From Corynebacterium kroppenstedtii (GTDB lineage: Bacteria > Actinomycetota > Actinomycetes > Mycobacteriales > Mycobacteriaceae): a stretch of 6,385 nucleotides of DNA. The notes below the pieces were generated by a model. It was given only the letters and a program-made list of their open reading frames with translations. It was not told where the DNA came from and made no database searches. Position numbers and translations under genes: made by a program. This document shows, piece by piece, positions 1 through 6,256 of the stretch. Positions within the stretch are counted from its first letter, which is position 1. Each line of letters starts with the position of its first letter. The stretch lies in NCBI RefSeq assembly GCF_003243515.1, contig NZ_QFRA01000053.1, positions 1 to 6,385 on the forward strand, written 5' to 3'.

Positions 1-88
1 AGCACCCTGGAGCGCATGCCAACAGGATCGTCGGCACAACCTCTGAGTCGCTGTCAGAAAACTCAGTGGTTACGTTGCCAAGCTAGCA

Positions 89-868
89 GTGGATCCCTCT
101 ACCAAAGAGACTGCTCTTCCTGCCATTGTGGTTAACTCTGGTAATTCCCAAATTGGTAAGAAGGAAACGTTTGAGGATACGGGGGCAGTGCTCTCTCGTT
201 TTGTGACAGCGATCGTATGGCGAACTTACGAGCACAGTAATCTCGAACGCATAGCGTCAACAGCGACTGTCCCTGTGGTCAGTGCGCTTTGTGATGATTA
301 TCATCCATGTCAAATTTTAGCGGACCTTCTCACAATTATTGAGTACTGCACTCCTCACAGTGAAGTGAGCGAATTGCGTGGTTTAAAGGCCGTGTATCTG
401 GGAGATGGAAATAACAACATGGCGAATTCATATCTGCTTGGATTTGCCATGGCAGGTATCAATATAACGATTTGTTCTCCTAAAGGTTTTCAACCACATG
501 CAGCTATCGTGAAGCGAGCTCAAGGTCTTGCCGCAGACACAGGGGCATCCGTCGTGGTGACTGAGGAAGTTGACGCAGTAGCCGGAGCAGATGTCGTCAT
601 TACCGATACATGGGTTTCCATGGGCTTTGAAAATGATGGCCGTGATCGTCGAACACCGCTTTTGCCGTACCAGGTCAATGACGAGGTGATGGATCGGGCG
701 AAAGAGACGGCGATTTTCCTCCATTGCCTTCCGGTTTACCGGGGTAGCGAGGTGACGTCGTCAGTCATTGATGGTCCTCGGTCGCGCGTTTTTGATGAAG
801 CAGAAAACCGTCTTCACGCGCAAAAAGCACTCTTGTCGTGGGTTATAGAGCATAATCCTTATTCGTGA
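89..868 (+). CDS. argF: Ornithine carbamoyltransferase, N-terminally truncated (possible pseudogene)
   Basis: Ornithine carbamoyltransferase is a cytosolic enzyme that joins ornithine and carbamoyl phosphate to give citrulline, the sixth step of arginine synthesis. Family motifs seen in this 259-residue reading: WRTYEHS (44-50), HPCQ (72-75), the nucleotide-fold-like LGDGNNNMANS (104-114), the ornithine-binding DTWVSMG loop (173-179) and the HCLP active-site motif (212-215). The C-terminus, through AENRLHAQKALL, is complete. The family is usually about 310-320 residues. Recognisable homology starts at about residue 11 (PAIVVNSG), so roughly 60 residues are missing, including the STRTR carbamoyl-phosphate loop. 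An in-frame TGA at 44-46 prevents extension, and the GTG at 89 has no ribosome site, so this start is only formal. None of the three forward frames of bases 1-88 encodes STRTR, so a single frameshift does not explain the loss. Identity as argF is secure; whether it is functional is doubtful, or an assembly edge is at fault. Confidence 0.85.
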   Translation: MDPSTKETALPAIVVNSGNSQIGKKETFEDTGAVLSRFVTAIVWRTYEHSNLERIASTATVPVVSALCDDYHPCQILADLLTIIEYCTPHSEVSELRGLKAVYLGDGNNNMANSYLLGFAMAGINITICSPKGFQPHAAIVKRAQGLAADTGASVVVTEEVDAVAGADVVITDTWVSMGFENDGRDRRTPLLPYQVNDEVMDRAKETAIFLHCLPVYRGSEVTSSVIDGPRSRVFDEAENRLHAQKALLSWVIEHNPYS

Positions 869-917
869 TTGTCGTGGGAGACTTCGTGGTTAACGTCGGT
901 TTGAGAGAGGTTGATTA

Positions 918-1412
918 ATGTCGAAACATGCGCCATCGACGCGCACTGCCCGCCAGGCTCGAGTTTTGGAGATTCTGCAATCTCATCATGTCTCGAATCA
1001 ATCGCAGATCATCGAGTTGTTGGCACGGGACGGGGTGGAAGTCACTCAGGCGACGTTGTCACGGGATCTCGATGAAATGGGGGCGCGGAAGGTCCGTTCC
1101 TCCGGCGGGGCAAGTTTTTATACCGTCGACGGCCCCGACGCCGAGCCCGATTCGGACGGACGAATGGATAAGCTTCGACGGACCTTGGCAGAGCTTTTGG
1201 TCTCGACGGACTTCTCTGGAAACTTCGCGGTGCTTCGCACTCCTCCGGGTGGCGCCCAGTATCTCGCTAGTGTGATTGACCGTGCTCCTTTGACGCAGGT
1301 CGTCGGCACAGTCGCTGGTGACGACACGATTTTCGTACTGTCCCGTGAACCGATGAACGGTGAGCAACTCGCTCGGTATTTCGCCGGAGTTTCGTCATAC
1401 TCGTCTCGGTGA
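918..1412 (+). CDS. argR: Arginine repressor ArgR
   Basis: This is the arginine-responsive transcription regulator of the ArgR/AhrC family, which in known members acts as a hexamer and binds ARG boxes when loaded with arginine. The 164 residues match the usual family length (about 150-170). The N-terminal winged helix-turn-helix domain (about 10-72) carries the recognition helix VTQATLSRDL (42-51). An acidic linker follows (DGPDAEPDSDGR, 71-82). The C-terminal oligomerisation and arginine-binding domain shows RTPPGGAQYLASVID (107-121) and GTVAGDDT (130-137), whose aspartates contact arginine in characterised homologues. The ATG is preceded by GAGAGG at 905-910 with 7-base spacing. The gene lies 49 bases after argF and is probably co-transcribed with it. 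The order argF-argR-argG-argH is typical of Corynebacterium and mycobacteria. No defect is visible. Confidence 0.95.
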   Translation: MSKHAPSTRTARQARVLEILQSHHVSNQSQIIELLARDGVEVTQATLSRDLDEMGARKVRSSGGASFYTVDGPDAEPDSDGRMDKLRRTLAELLVSTDFSGNFAVLRTPPGGAQYLASVIDRAPLTQVVGTVAGDDTIFVLSREPMNGEQLARYFAGVSSYSSR

Positions 1413-1431
1413 CTAAACTTATCCGCATATT

Positions 1432-1444
1432 TGAATAATACTCA
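1432..1444 (+). promoter_or_regulatory. ARG-box-like palindrome overlapping a possible -10 element upstream of argG
   Basis: The gap between argR and argG contains TGAATAATACTCA. It resembles the two half-sites of the classical ARG box (TGAAT...ATTCA), with one mismatch in the second half and a spacer one base shorter than the E. coli consensus. The hexamer TAATAC (1436-1441) within it fits the actinobacterial TAnnnT -10 pattern, although no good -35 is present 16-18 bases upstream. If real, the arrangement would let ArgR block a separate argG promoter, leaving a leader of about 70 bases. This is inference from a single degenerate match. Confidence 0.3.
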
Positions 1445-1518
1445 CAGATGTTTGTGGCTATCGGCCGCTGACCTCGAGTTATCTACTTTTCGTTTACTCA
1501 ATTTTCAAGGAGAGTCTT

Positions 1519-2715
1519 GTGACTAATCGTGTTGTTCTCGCCTATTCCGGTGGCCTGGATACATCGGTAGCTATCCCGTATTTGTCGAAGATGACGGATG
1601 GCGAGGTCGTCGCAGTGTCCATTGATCTGGGCCAAGGCGGCGAGGATATGGAATCGGTGCGTCAGCGTGCTCTCGCCTGCGGTGCGGTTGAGGCAATCGT
1701 CGTCGATGCAAAAGATGAATTTGCTGAGCAGTATTGTTTGCCGGCCATTAAGGCAAACGGTCTGTATATGAAGCAATACCCGCTGGTATCTGCGCTTTCT
1801 CGGCCGTTGATCGTGAAGCACTTGGTGGAAGCCGCTAAGGAACATGGTGGCACCCACGTTGCCCACGGCTGCACGGGCAAAGGAAATGACCAGGTCCGGT
1901 TTGAAGTAGGTTTTGCTGACACCGCGCCTGACCTGAAGATTATTGCGCCTGCACGTGATTATGCGTGGACCCGGGATAAGGCAATTGCCTTTGCTGAAGA
2001 GATTGATTTGCCCATCGAGCAATCGGCAAGTTCGCCTTTCTCCATTGACCAAAACGTGTGGGGCCGGGCAGTCGAAACGGGATTCCTCGAGGATTTGTGG
2101 AACCCGCCGACGAAGGATCTGTACGCATACACAGAGGAACCATCATTGGGAAATGCTCCCGACGAGGTTGTTATCTCCTTCGAAGGAGGTAAGCCCGTCG
2201 CTATCGACGGTCGGCCTGTCTCGGTGCTTGAAGCGATCGAAGAGATGAATCGTCGTGGTGGTGCTCAGGGTGTTGGCCGGCTCGATATGGTCGAGGACCG
2301 CCTCGTCGGAATTAAGTCCCGTGAAGTGTATGAGGCTCCGGGTGCAATGGTGCTCATTCGGGCTCATGAAGCGCTGGAAGACATCACGGTTGAGAGGGAG
2401 CTCGCGCGGTATAAGCGGGGTATTGATGCCCGGTGGTCTGAAGAGGTCTATGACGGACTGTGGTTCGCGCCGTTGAAACGCTCGCTTGATGCCTTTATTG
2501 ACTCGACGCAGGAAAATGTTACGGGCGATATCCGTCTAGTTCTTCACGAAGGCCGGATCACGGTGAACGGCCGCCGGTCGGATAAGTCGCTTTATGATTT
2601 CAATTTAGCGACGTACGACACTGGGGATACTTTTGATCAGACGCTGTCGCGTGGCTTCGTGGAGCTGCACGGTTTGTCTTCGAAGATTGCCTGCAAACGA
2701 GATCGTGAACAATAG
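1519..2715 (+). CDS. argG: Argininosuccinate synthase
   Basis: Cytosolic enzyme that condenses citrulline with aspartate, using ATP (giving AMP and pyrophosphate), to form argininosuccinate, the penultimate step of arginine synthesis. The 398 residues match the usual length of about 400. Visible motifs are the ATP-binding N-type P-loop AYSGGLDTS (8-16), substrate-binding YPLVSALSRP (87-96), HGCTGKGNDQVRFE (116-129) and SIDQNVWGRA (175-184). The C-terminal oligomerisation tail ends in HGLSSKIACKRDREQ. The start is GTG, chosen because a strong AAGGAGAG lies at 1507-1514, four bases upstream, and the protein opens directly with the conserved VVLAYSGG strand. It sits 106 bases after argR, a gap that could hold its own regulated promoter, and 104 bases before argH. 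The protein appears intact and functional. Confidence 0.97.
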   Translation: MTNRVVLAYSGGLDTSVAIPYLSKMTDGEVVAVSIDLGQGGEDMESVRQRALACGAVEAIVVDAKDEFAEQYCLPAIKANGLYMKQYPLVSALSRPLIVKHLVEAAKEHGGTHVAHGCTGKGNDQVRFEVGFADTAPDLKIIAPARDYAWTRDKAIAFAEEIDLPIEQSASSPFSIDQNVWGRAVETGFLEDLWNPPTKDLYAYTEEPSLGNAPDEVVISFEGGKPVAIDGRPVSVLEAIEEMNRRGGAQGVGRLDMVEDRLVGIKSREVYEAPGAMVLIRAHEALEDITVERELARYKRGIDARWSEEVYDGLWFAPLKRSLDAFIDSTQENVTGDIRLVLHEGRITVNGRRSDKSLYDFNLATYDTGDTFDQTLSRGFVELHGLSSKIACKRDREQ

Positions 2716-2775
2716 TCACGATATTTTCTTCGCACATTTGGCATAGTGTCTTTTCAGGAAGCAAAGCTCACTGTG

Positions 2776-2803
2776 TCTGAGATAGTGGGTCTGAGGTAGC
2801 GGG
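2776..2803 (+). repeat. Tandem duplication of a 14-base unit upstream of argH
   Basis: TCTGAGATAGTGGG (2776-2789) is followed immediately by TCTGAGGTAGCGGG (2790-2803), which is 12 of 14 identical; both differences are transitions. The pair ends four bases before the AAAGGAG ribosome site of argH, so it would lie in the leader of any argG-argH transcript. CACTGT (2770-2775) can also pair imperfectly with ATAGTG (2782-2787) to form a weak hairpin. A regulatory role is not demonstrable from sequence; a chance duplication is equally possible. Confidence 0.6.
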
Positions 2804-2819
2804 CATCAAAGGAGAAACA

Positions 2820-4268
2820 ATGGGAATTTCGGCGCATAAAACGAATCAGGGTTCTTTGTGGGGAGGCCGGTTCTCTGGCGGCCCGAGCGATGCAATGTTT
2901 GCCCTGTCCGTATCCACCCATTTCGATTGGGTTCTGGCACCATACGACGTTTTAGCGTCGAAAGCTCACGCCAGGGTTTTGCACAGTCGAGGCCTTCTTA
3001 GCGACGACGACTTCGAAGCGATGATTAACGGCTTGAATCAACTCGGTGACGACGTTGCGTCGGGCGCTTTTAAGCCGGATCCCACCGACGAAGATGTCCA
3101 TGGTGCCATGGAACGTGGTCTCATTGAGCGTGTGGGCTCCGAGGTCGGCGGACGCCTCCGCGCAGGGCGCTCGCGCAACGATCAAGTCGCCGCCCTTTTC
3201 CGTATGTGGGTGCGCGACGCCGTTCGAAATGTCGCAGCCGAGGTCATTGAATTAGTTAACGCCATGGCCGACCAAGCCGAGGCGCATTCCCATGACATTA
3301 TGTCTGGTAAAACTCACTCCCAGGCTGCTCAGCCCATCCTCGTTGCTCATCAGCTTTTGGCTCATGCGCATCCGCTGGTGAGAGATGTCGACCGGCTTAA
3401 GGATTTGGATAAGCGTTTGGCGGTGAGTCCATATGGTTCAGGTGCACTTGCTGGTTCCACTCTCCATTTGGACCCAGAAGCTATTGCACAAGAGTTAGGG
3501 TTTGATTCCTCCTCGGAGAATTCGATTGATGGAACGAGTTCCCGAGATTTTGCGACAGAAACTGCTTATGTGCTGGCGCAAATTGGTGTCGATATGTCGC
3601 GTCTTGCTGAAGAGATTATTTCTTGGTGCTCTCCTGAATACGGTTATGTCACCCTTGATGATGCGTGGTCGACGGGTTCATCGATCATGCCCCAAAAGAA
3701 AAACCCTGATGTTGCTGAATTGACTCGCGGTAAAACTGGACGGTTGATTGGTAACCTTGCGGGTCTTATGGCGACGTGTAAGGCACTCCCATTGGCCTAT
3801 GACCGCGATTTACAAGAAGATAAAGAGCCGATAGTTGACTCAGTTAATCAACTTCTTTTGCTCTTGCCCGCTATGACCGGTTTGGTCAAGACGTTAACCT
3901 TCCATACCGACCGGATGCGTGAATTGGCGCCTCGTGGATTCACACTGGCGACAGATCTCGCGGAATGGCTTGTGTGTCGTGGTGTTCCGTTCAGGGAAGC
4001 TCACGAAGCATCGGGCTCATGTGTTCGCATTGCCGAAGCCCGAGAAGTTAGCCTGAAAGACTTGACTGACGAGGAATTGCGCTCGGCTCATCCGTCGTTA
4101 ACGCCAGAGGTGAGGGAAGTGCTCACTGTGGAAGGGTCGGTCGCATCTCGTGACACCAAGGGAGGTACCGCGAGACCACGTGTGATGGAGCAACTTGAGC
4201 GGTTGAGGAAAGTCGCGTCTCAGGATTCCGAGTGGGCGGCTCATTCGCCCATTCCGGGTAGCGATTAA
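2820..4268 (+). CDS. argH: Argininosuccinate lyase
   Basis: Cytosolic enzyme of the fumarase/aspartase superfamily that cleaves argininosuccinate to arginine and fumarate, the last step of arginine synthesis. At 482 residues it is slightly longer than the usual 460-477. Motifs seen: LWGGRFSGGPSD near the N-terminus (13-24), SRNDQVA (118-124), the catalytic-histidine segment GKTHSQAAQP (163-172, His166), SPYGSGALAGS (203-213) and the superfamily signature GSSIMPQKKNPD (286-297), whose serine pair includes the catalytic serine of known homologues. The ATG has an excellent AAAGGAG (2808-2814) five bases upstream. It is probably co-transcribed with argG. A TAGTGT hexamer (2744-2749) in the gap fits a -10 element but has no convincing -35, so a separate promoter is unproven. 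The gene is complete, with no missing catalytic residue. Confidence 0.97.
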   Translation: MGISAHKTNQGSLWGGRFSGGPSDAMFALSVSTHFDWVLAPYDVLASKAHARVLHSRGLLSDDDFEAMINGLNQLGDDVASGAFKPDPTDEDVHGAMERGLIERVGSEVGGRLRAGRSRNDQVAALFRMWVRDAVRNVAAEVIELVNAMADQAEAHSHDIMSGKTHSQAAQPILVAHQLLAHAHPLVRDVDRLKDLDKRLAVSPYGSGALAGSTLHLDPEAIAQELGFDSSSENSIDGTSSRDFATETAYVLAQIGVDMSRLAEEIISWCSPEYGYVTLDDAWSTGSSIMPQKKNPDVAELTRGKTGRLIGNLAGLMATCKALPLAYDRDLQEDKEPIVDSVNQLLLLLPAMTGLVKTLTFHTDRMRELAPRGFTLATDLAEWLVCRGVPFREAHEASGSCVRIAEAREVSLKDLTDEELRSAHPSLTPEVREVLTVEGSVASRDTKGGTARPRVMEQLERLRKVASQDSEWAAHSPIPGSD

Positions 4269-4322
4269 TCTTCGTGCTCGTCCGTCAGCTTTGATCACGC
4301 GGTTTATCGACATCTTTACAAC

Positions 4323-4342
4323 GACGTCGCTATGCCGGCGTC
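4323..4342 (+). other. Hairpin downstream of argH
   Basis: GACGTCG (4323-4329) pairs with CGGCGTC (4336-4342) through seven pairs, one of them G-T, around a six-base loop. It begins 55 bases after the argH stop. No run of T follows, so it is not a standard intrinsic terminator. It could stabilise the 3' end of the arg message or contribute to weak termination. The pairing is seen; the role is not known. Confidence 0.35.
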
Positions 4343-4405
4343 CGGATGTTGATGCTATTTACTGCCGGTGCATCATTCCCAGTACATCGTGGTGCCGTGG
4401 GGTAG

Positions 4406-4433
4406 CGCTCAATGACAGAAGATGCTGTGAGCG
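4406..4433 (+). other. Bulged inverted repeat upstream of the Trm112-like gene
   Basis: CGCTCA (4406-4411) and CAG (4416-4418) pair with CTG (4425-4427) and TGAGCG (4428-4433), giving nine Watson-Crick pairs with a four-base bulge (4412-4415) and a six-base loop. It lies 33 bases before the next start codon. As DNA it could be a binding site, and as RNA a stem. The absence of a following T tract argues against a terminator. Its function is unknown. Confidence 0.35.
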
Positions 4434-4452
4434 TTGGGTATGAGCAGCAAGG

Positions 4453-4458
4453 TACGCT
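4453..4458 (+). promoter_or_regulatory. Possible -10 element of a leaderless promoter
   Basis: TACGCT fits TAnnnT and ends eight bases before the ATG at 4467. Transcription would therefore start at or within a base or two of the start codon, giving a leaderless mRNA, which is common in actinobacteria. This would explain the lack of a well-placed ribosome site: AAGG at 4449-4452 is too far away and only TAGG lies close. No convincing -35 is visible at 16-18 bases (TTGGGT at 4434-4439 is too near). Confidence 0.3.
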
Positions 4459-4466
4459 AGGCCTTT

Positions 4467-4643
4467 ATGAGCCTAAATGAAGAGCTACTGTCACTCCTGG
4501 TGTGCCCACAAGACAAAGGGCCACTGGAGTATCACGAGGACGAGCAGCTTTTGGTTAATCCGCGTTTGCATATTGCATATCCCATTGACGACGGGATTCC
4601 CGTCCTTTTGGAGGACGAGGCCCTCGCTTACCAAGGCAAATAA
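4467..4643 (+). CDS. Trm112-like protein (UPF0434/YcaR family)
   Basis: A 58-residue protein reading MSLNEELLSLLVCPQDKGPL at its start, then DEQLLVNPRLHIAYPIDDGI and PVLLEDEA, the full hallmark of bacterial Trm112/YcaR proteins (usually about 55-75 residues). Archaeal and eukaryotic Trm112 are zinc-ribbon partners that stabilise and activate methyltransferases acting on tRNA, rRNA and release factors; the partner of the bacterial forms is less clear. Here only one cysteine (Cys13) of the possible zinc ligands remains, as in many bacterial members. The start is fixed by an in-frame TAG at 4458-4460, leaving this ATG as the only sensible choice. It lies between argH and tyrS, 86 bases before the latter, an arrangement also found in related actinobacteria. 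A longer 70-codon reading (4477-4689) in another frame over the same bases has no family resemblance and is spurious. Confidence 0.9.
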   Translation: MSLNEELLSLLVCPQDKGPLEYHEDEQLLVNPRLHIAYPIDDGIPVLLEDEALAYQGK

Positions 4644-4659
4644 AGAAAATTGTGCGTTA

Positions 4660-4679
4660 TGGCGGGAAATCCGTCGCCA
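4660..4679 (+). other. Hairpin between the Trm112-like gene and tyrS
   Basis: TGGCG (4660-4664) pairs with CGCCA (4675-4679), and inside it GG (4665-4666) can pair with CC (4671-4672) around an AAAT loop, leaving a two-base bulge. The bases that follow are AT-rich (AACTGATTAATTATTCT) rather than a T tract, so it is at most a weak terminator. TATTCT (4691-4696) just downstream fits a -10 element for tyrS but lacks a clear -35. No T-box features (specifier stem, TGGNACCGCG antiterminator) are present in this 86-base gap. Confidence 0.3.
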
Positions 4680-4729
4680 AACTGATTAATTATTCTCAGT
4701 CGAGTGTGTAGTAGAGGAGCACGTACTAA

Positions 4730-6064
4730 ATGAACAACGGAGCGGATAGCGGCGCGTCAGAAGGATCTGACGCTCGAGCAGCTGTCATTGACGACCTTCA
4801 GTGGCGAGGTCTTATTAAGCAATCGACTGATCTTGAACTGCTTAAACAAGCGGCTCGTGAGGGGATGCTGACGCTATATACGGGCTTTGATCCCACCGGT
4901 CCGTCGCTTCATGCCGGTCATTTAGTTCCGTTACTGATGCTCAAGCGGTTCCAACAGGCCGGGCACCGACCGATCGTCTTAGCTGGCGGCGCGACGGGGA
5001 TGATCGGTGATCCCCGTGAAGTGGGGGAACGGGCCATGCTTGCCGCAGATACGGTCTCTGAGTGGGCTGAAAACATTTCGTCACAGCTTCGACGCTTTGT
5101 CTCATTTGAAGGCGACCCTGATTTCTCAGGGAACAATGGTGCGATTCTCGAAAATAACTACATGTGGACATCGCAAATGTCTGCCATCGAGTACCTGCGA
5201 GATTTAGGCAAGAACTTTTCGCTTAACACCATGTTGTCAAGAGATACCGTGAAACGTCGGCTAGAGGGCGACGGCATTTCCTACACGGAGTTCTCTTACA
5301 TGCTCTTACAAGCGAATGACTTCGTTGAACTTCGACGACGCTACGATTGCCGGGTTCAAATCGGTGGATCGGATCAGTGGGGAAACATTGTCGGCGGTGT
5401 CGACCTCAATCGGCGCGTCGATAACGAGGTTGTTCATGGAATAACCGTTCCACTCGTAACCGATTCTGAAGGGAAAAAGTTCGGAAAGTCCACGGGTGGC
5501 GGGAAGTTGTGGCTCGATCCAGAAATGACTAGCCCGTACTCGTGGTACCAATACTTCCTAAATTCGGCAGACGCCGATGTTATCCGTTACCTGCGGTGGT
5601 TTACTTTCCTTGACCGGGAAGAGCTCAAAGACTTAGAAACTGAAACGCAGGAGCGTCCGCATAAGCGTGCAGCGCAGAAACGCTTAGCTCAAGAAATGAC
5701 GACGTTGGTCCACGGGGAGGAAGCGACGAAGTCTGTCGAACTTGCGTCGCAGGCACTCTTCGGTCGTGGAGAGCTGCGTGACCTGGACAATTTGACCTTG
5801 AAGGGTGCACTGTCGGAGACAGAGATTGCGGAGTTCCCCCAAGGGGCAGAGCCGACGATTGTTGACTTGCTTGTCGAGTCGGGGCTTGCACCTTCAAAGG
5901 GCGCCGCTCGCCGCACCGTTAAAGAGGGTGGCGCGTATGTGAACAATGAGCGGGTCTCGGACATGGATTGGACCCCACGTGCGGACGATCTTCTCCACGG
6001 GCAGTGGTTGGTTTTGCGACGGGGAAAGAAGTCGTTCGCGGGAGCTAAGTTCGCAGAGAAGTGA
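4730..6064 (+). CDS. tyrS: Tyrosyl-tRNA synthetase
   Basis: Class I aminoacyl-tRNA synthetase that charges tRNA-Tyr with tyrosine in the cytosol. The 444 residues match the bacterial TyrS length (about 420-440), with a Ser/Gly/acidic N-terminal extension of about 19 residues before the conserved DDLQWRGLIKQSTDLELL. The Rossmann catalytic domain shows TGFDPTGPSLHAGH with the HIGH-type motif HAGH (61-64), the tyrosine-pocket segment QIGGSDQWGNI (210-220) and the KMSKS-equivalent KFGKS (250-254). The C-terminal S4 RNA-binding domain (about 377-431) includes SKGAARRTVKEGGAYVNN. The ATG has AGAGGAG at 4713-4719, ten bases upstream; no alternative start has a better site. The gene ends 81 bases before a strong terminator and is probably the last gene of its unit. 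It is intact, with all catalytic motifs present. Confidence 0.97.
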   Translation: MNNGADSGASEGSDARAAVIDDLQWRGLIKQSTDLELLKQAAREGMLTLYTGFDPTGPSLHAGHLVPLLMLKRFQQAGHRPIVLAGGATGMIGDPREVGERAMLAADTVSEWAENISSQLRRFVSFEGDPDFSGNNGAILENNYMWTSQMSAIEYLRDLGKNFSLNTMLSRDTVKRRLEGDGISYTEFSYMLLQANDFVELRRRYDCRVQIGGSDQWGNIVGGVDLNRRVDNEVVHGITVPLVTDSEGKKFGKSTGGGKLWLDPEMTSPYSWYQYFLNSADADVIRYLRWFTFLDREELKDLETETQERPHKRAAQKRLAQEMTTLVHGEEATKSVELASQALFGRGELRDLDNLTLKGALSETEIAEFPQGAEPTIVDLLVESGLAPSKGAARRTVKEGGAYVNNERVSDMDWTPRADDLLHGQWLVLRRGKKSFAGAKFAEK

Positions 6065-6142
6065 TCTGTAGTCTTCCGTGTCGGGAGTGGGTTCTGAAGT
6101 TAGAATCCCATGCCAACCTCTAAAGCTGTAGTTGAATACTTG

Positions 6143-6256
6143 TCAGGGGCCGCCTCTGCGGCCCCTTTTCCAATAGCGGAGAAGCGTCGATCGCCCAACA
6201 ACTCTTTCCTCTACCATTTCACCGGTAATCGGTTCCACGCGGGTAACCCACTGCAT
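6143..6256 (-). CDS. Short antisense ORF, uncertain, possibly a gene remnant
   Basis: A 37-residue reading on the minus strand, ATG at 6256 to TGA at 6143-6145, gives MQWVTRVEPITGEMVEERVV and GRSTLLRYWKRGRRGGP. The composition is protein-like, with a balanced mix of charged and hydrophobic residues and a PITGE turn. The last residues are encoded by the terminator stem itself, no ribosome site precedes the ATG, and an in-frame stop sits directly upstream. It could be a chance ORF, a very small protein, or the tail of a decayed gene. I do not recognise a family. Confidence 0.15.
   Translation of the reverse strand: MQWVTRVEPITGEMVEERVVGRSTLLRYWKRGRRGGP
6146..6169 (+). terminator. Intrinsic terminator after tyrS
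   Basis: GGGGCCGC (6146-6153) and GCGGCCCC (6158-6165) form a perfect eight-base-pair, GC-only stem around the tetraloop CTCT, followed by TTTT (6166-6169). It lies 81 bases after the tyrS stop and would end the tyrS transcript. On the opposite strand the same stem lacks a strong T run, so it is directional. Confidence 0.92.

Noticed and set aside
83..96. GCTAGC and GGATCC close together near the argF break, suggesting cloning-vector sequence
   Set aside because: Two six-base palindromes alone are weak evidence and the surrounding bases match no vector that I recognise.
47..118. Possible divergent argF N-terminus (VAV at 47-55 resembling the SVAVLFD strand of OTC)
   Set aside because: Only three residues agree; the STRTR loop and the following FSFD segment are absent, so the similarity is probably chance.
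428..724. 98-codon minus-strand ORF inside argF
   Set aside because: It is antisense to clearly conserved OTC coding sequence and has no recognisable motif.
1498..2052. 184-codon minus-strand ORF over argG
   Set aside because: It lies opposite the highly conserved ArgG ATP-binding region; its length follows from the codon bias of the real gene.
4644..4729. T-box riboswitch upstream of tyrS
   Set aside because: The gap is only 86 bases and lacks a specifier stem, a T-box TGGNACCGCG sequence and a terminator/antiterminator pair.
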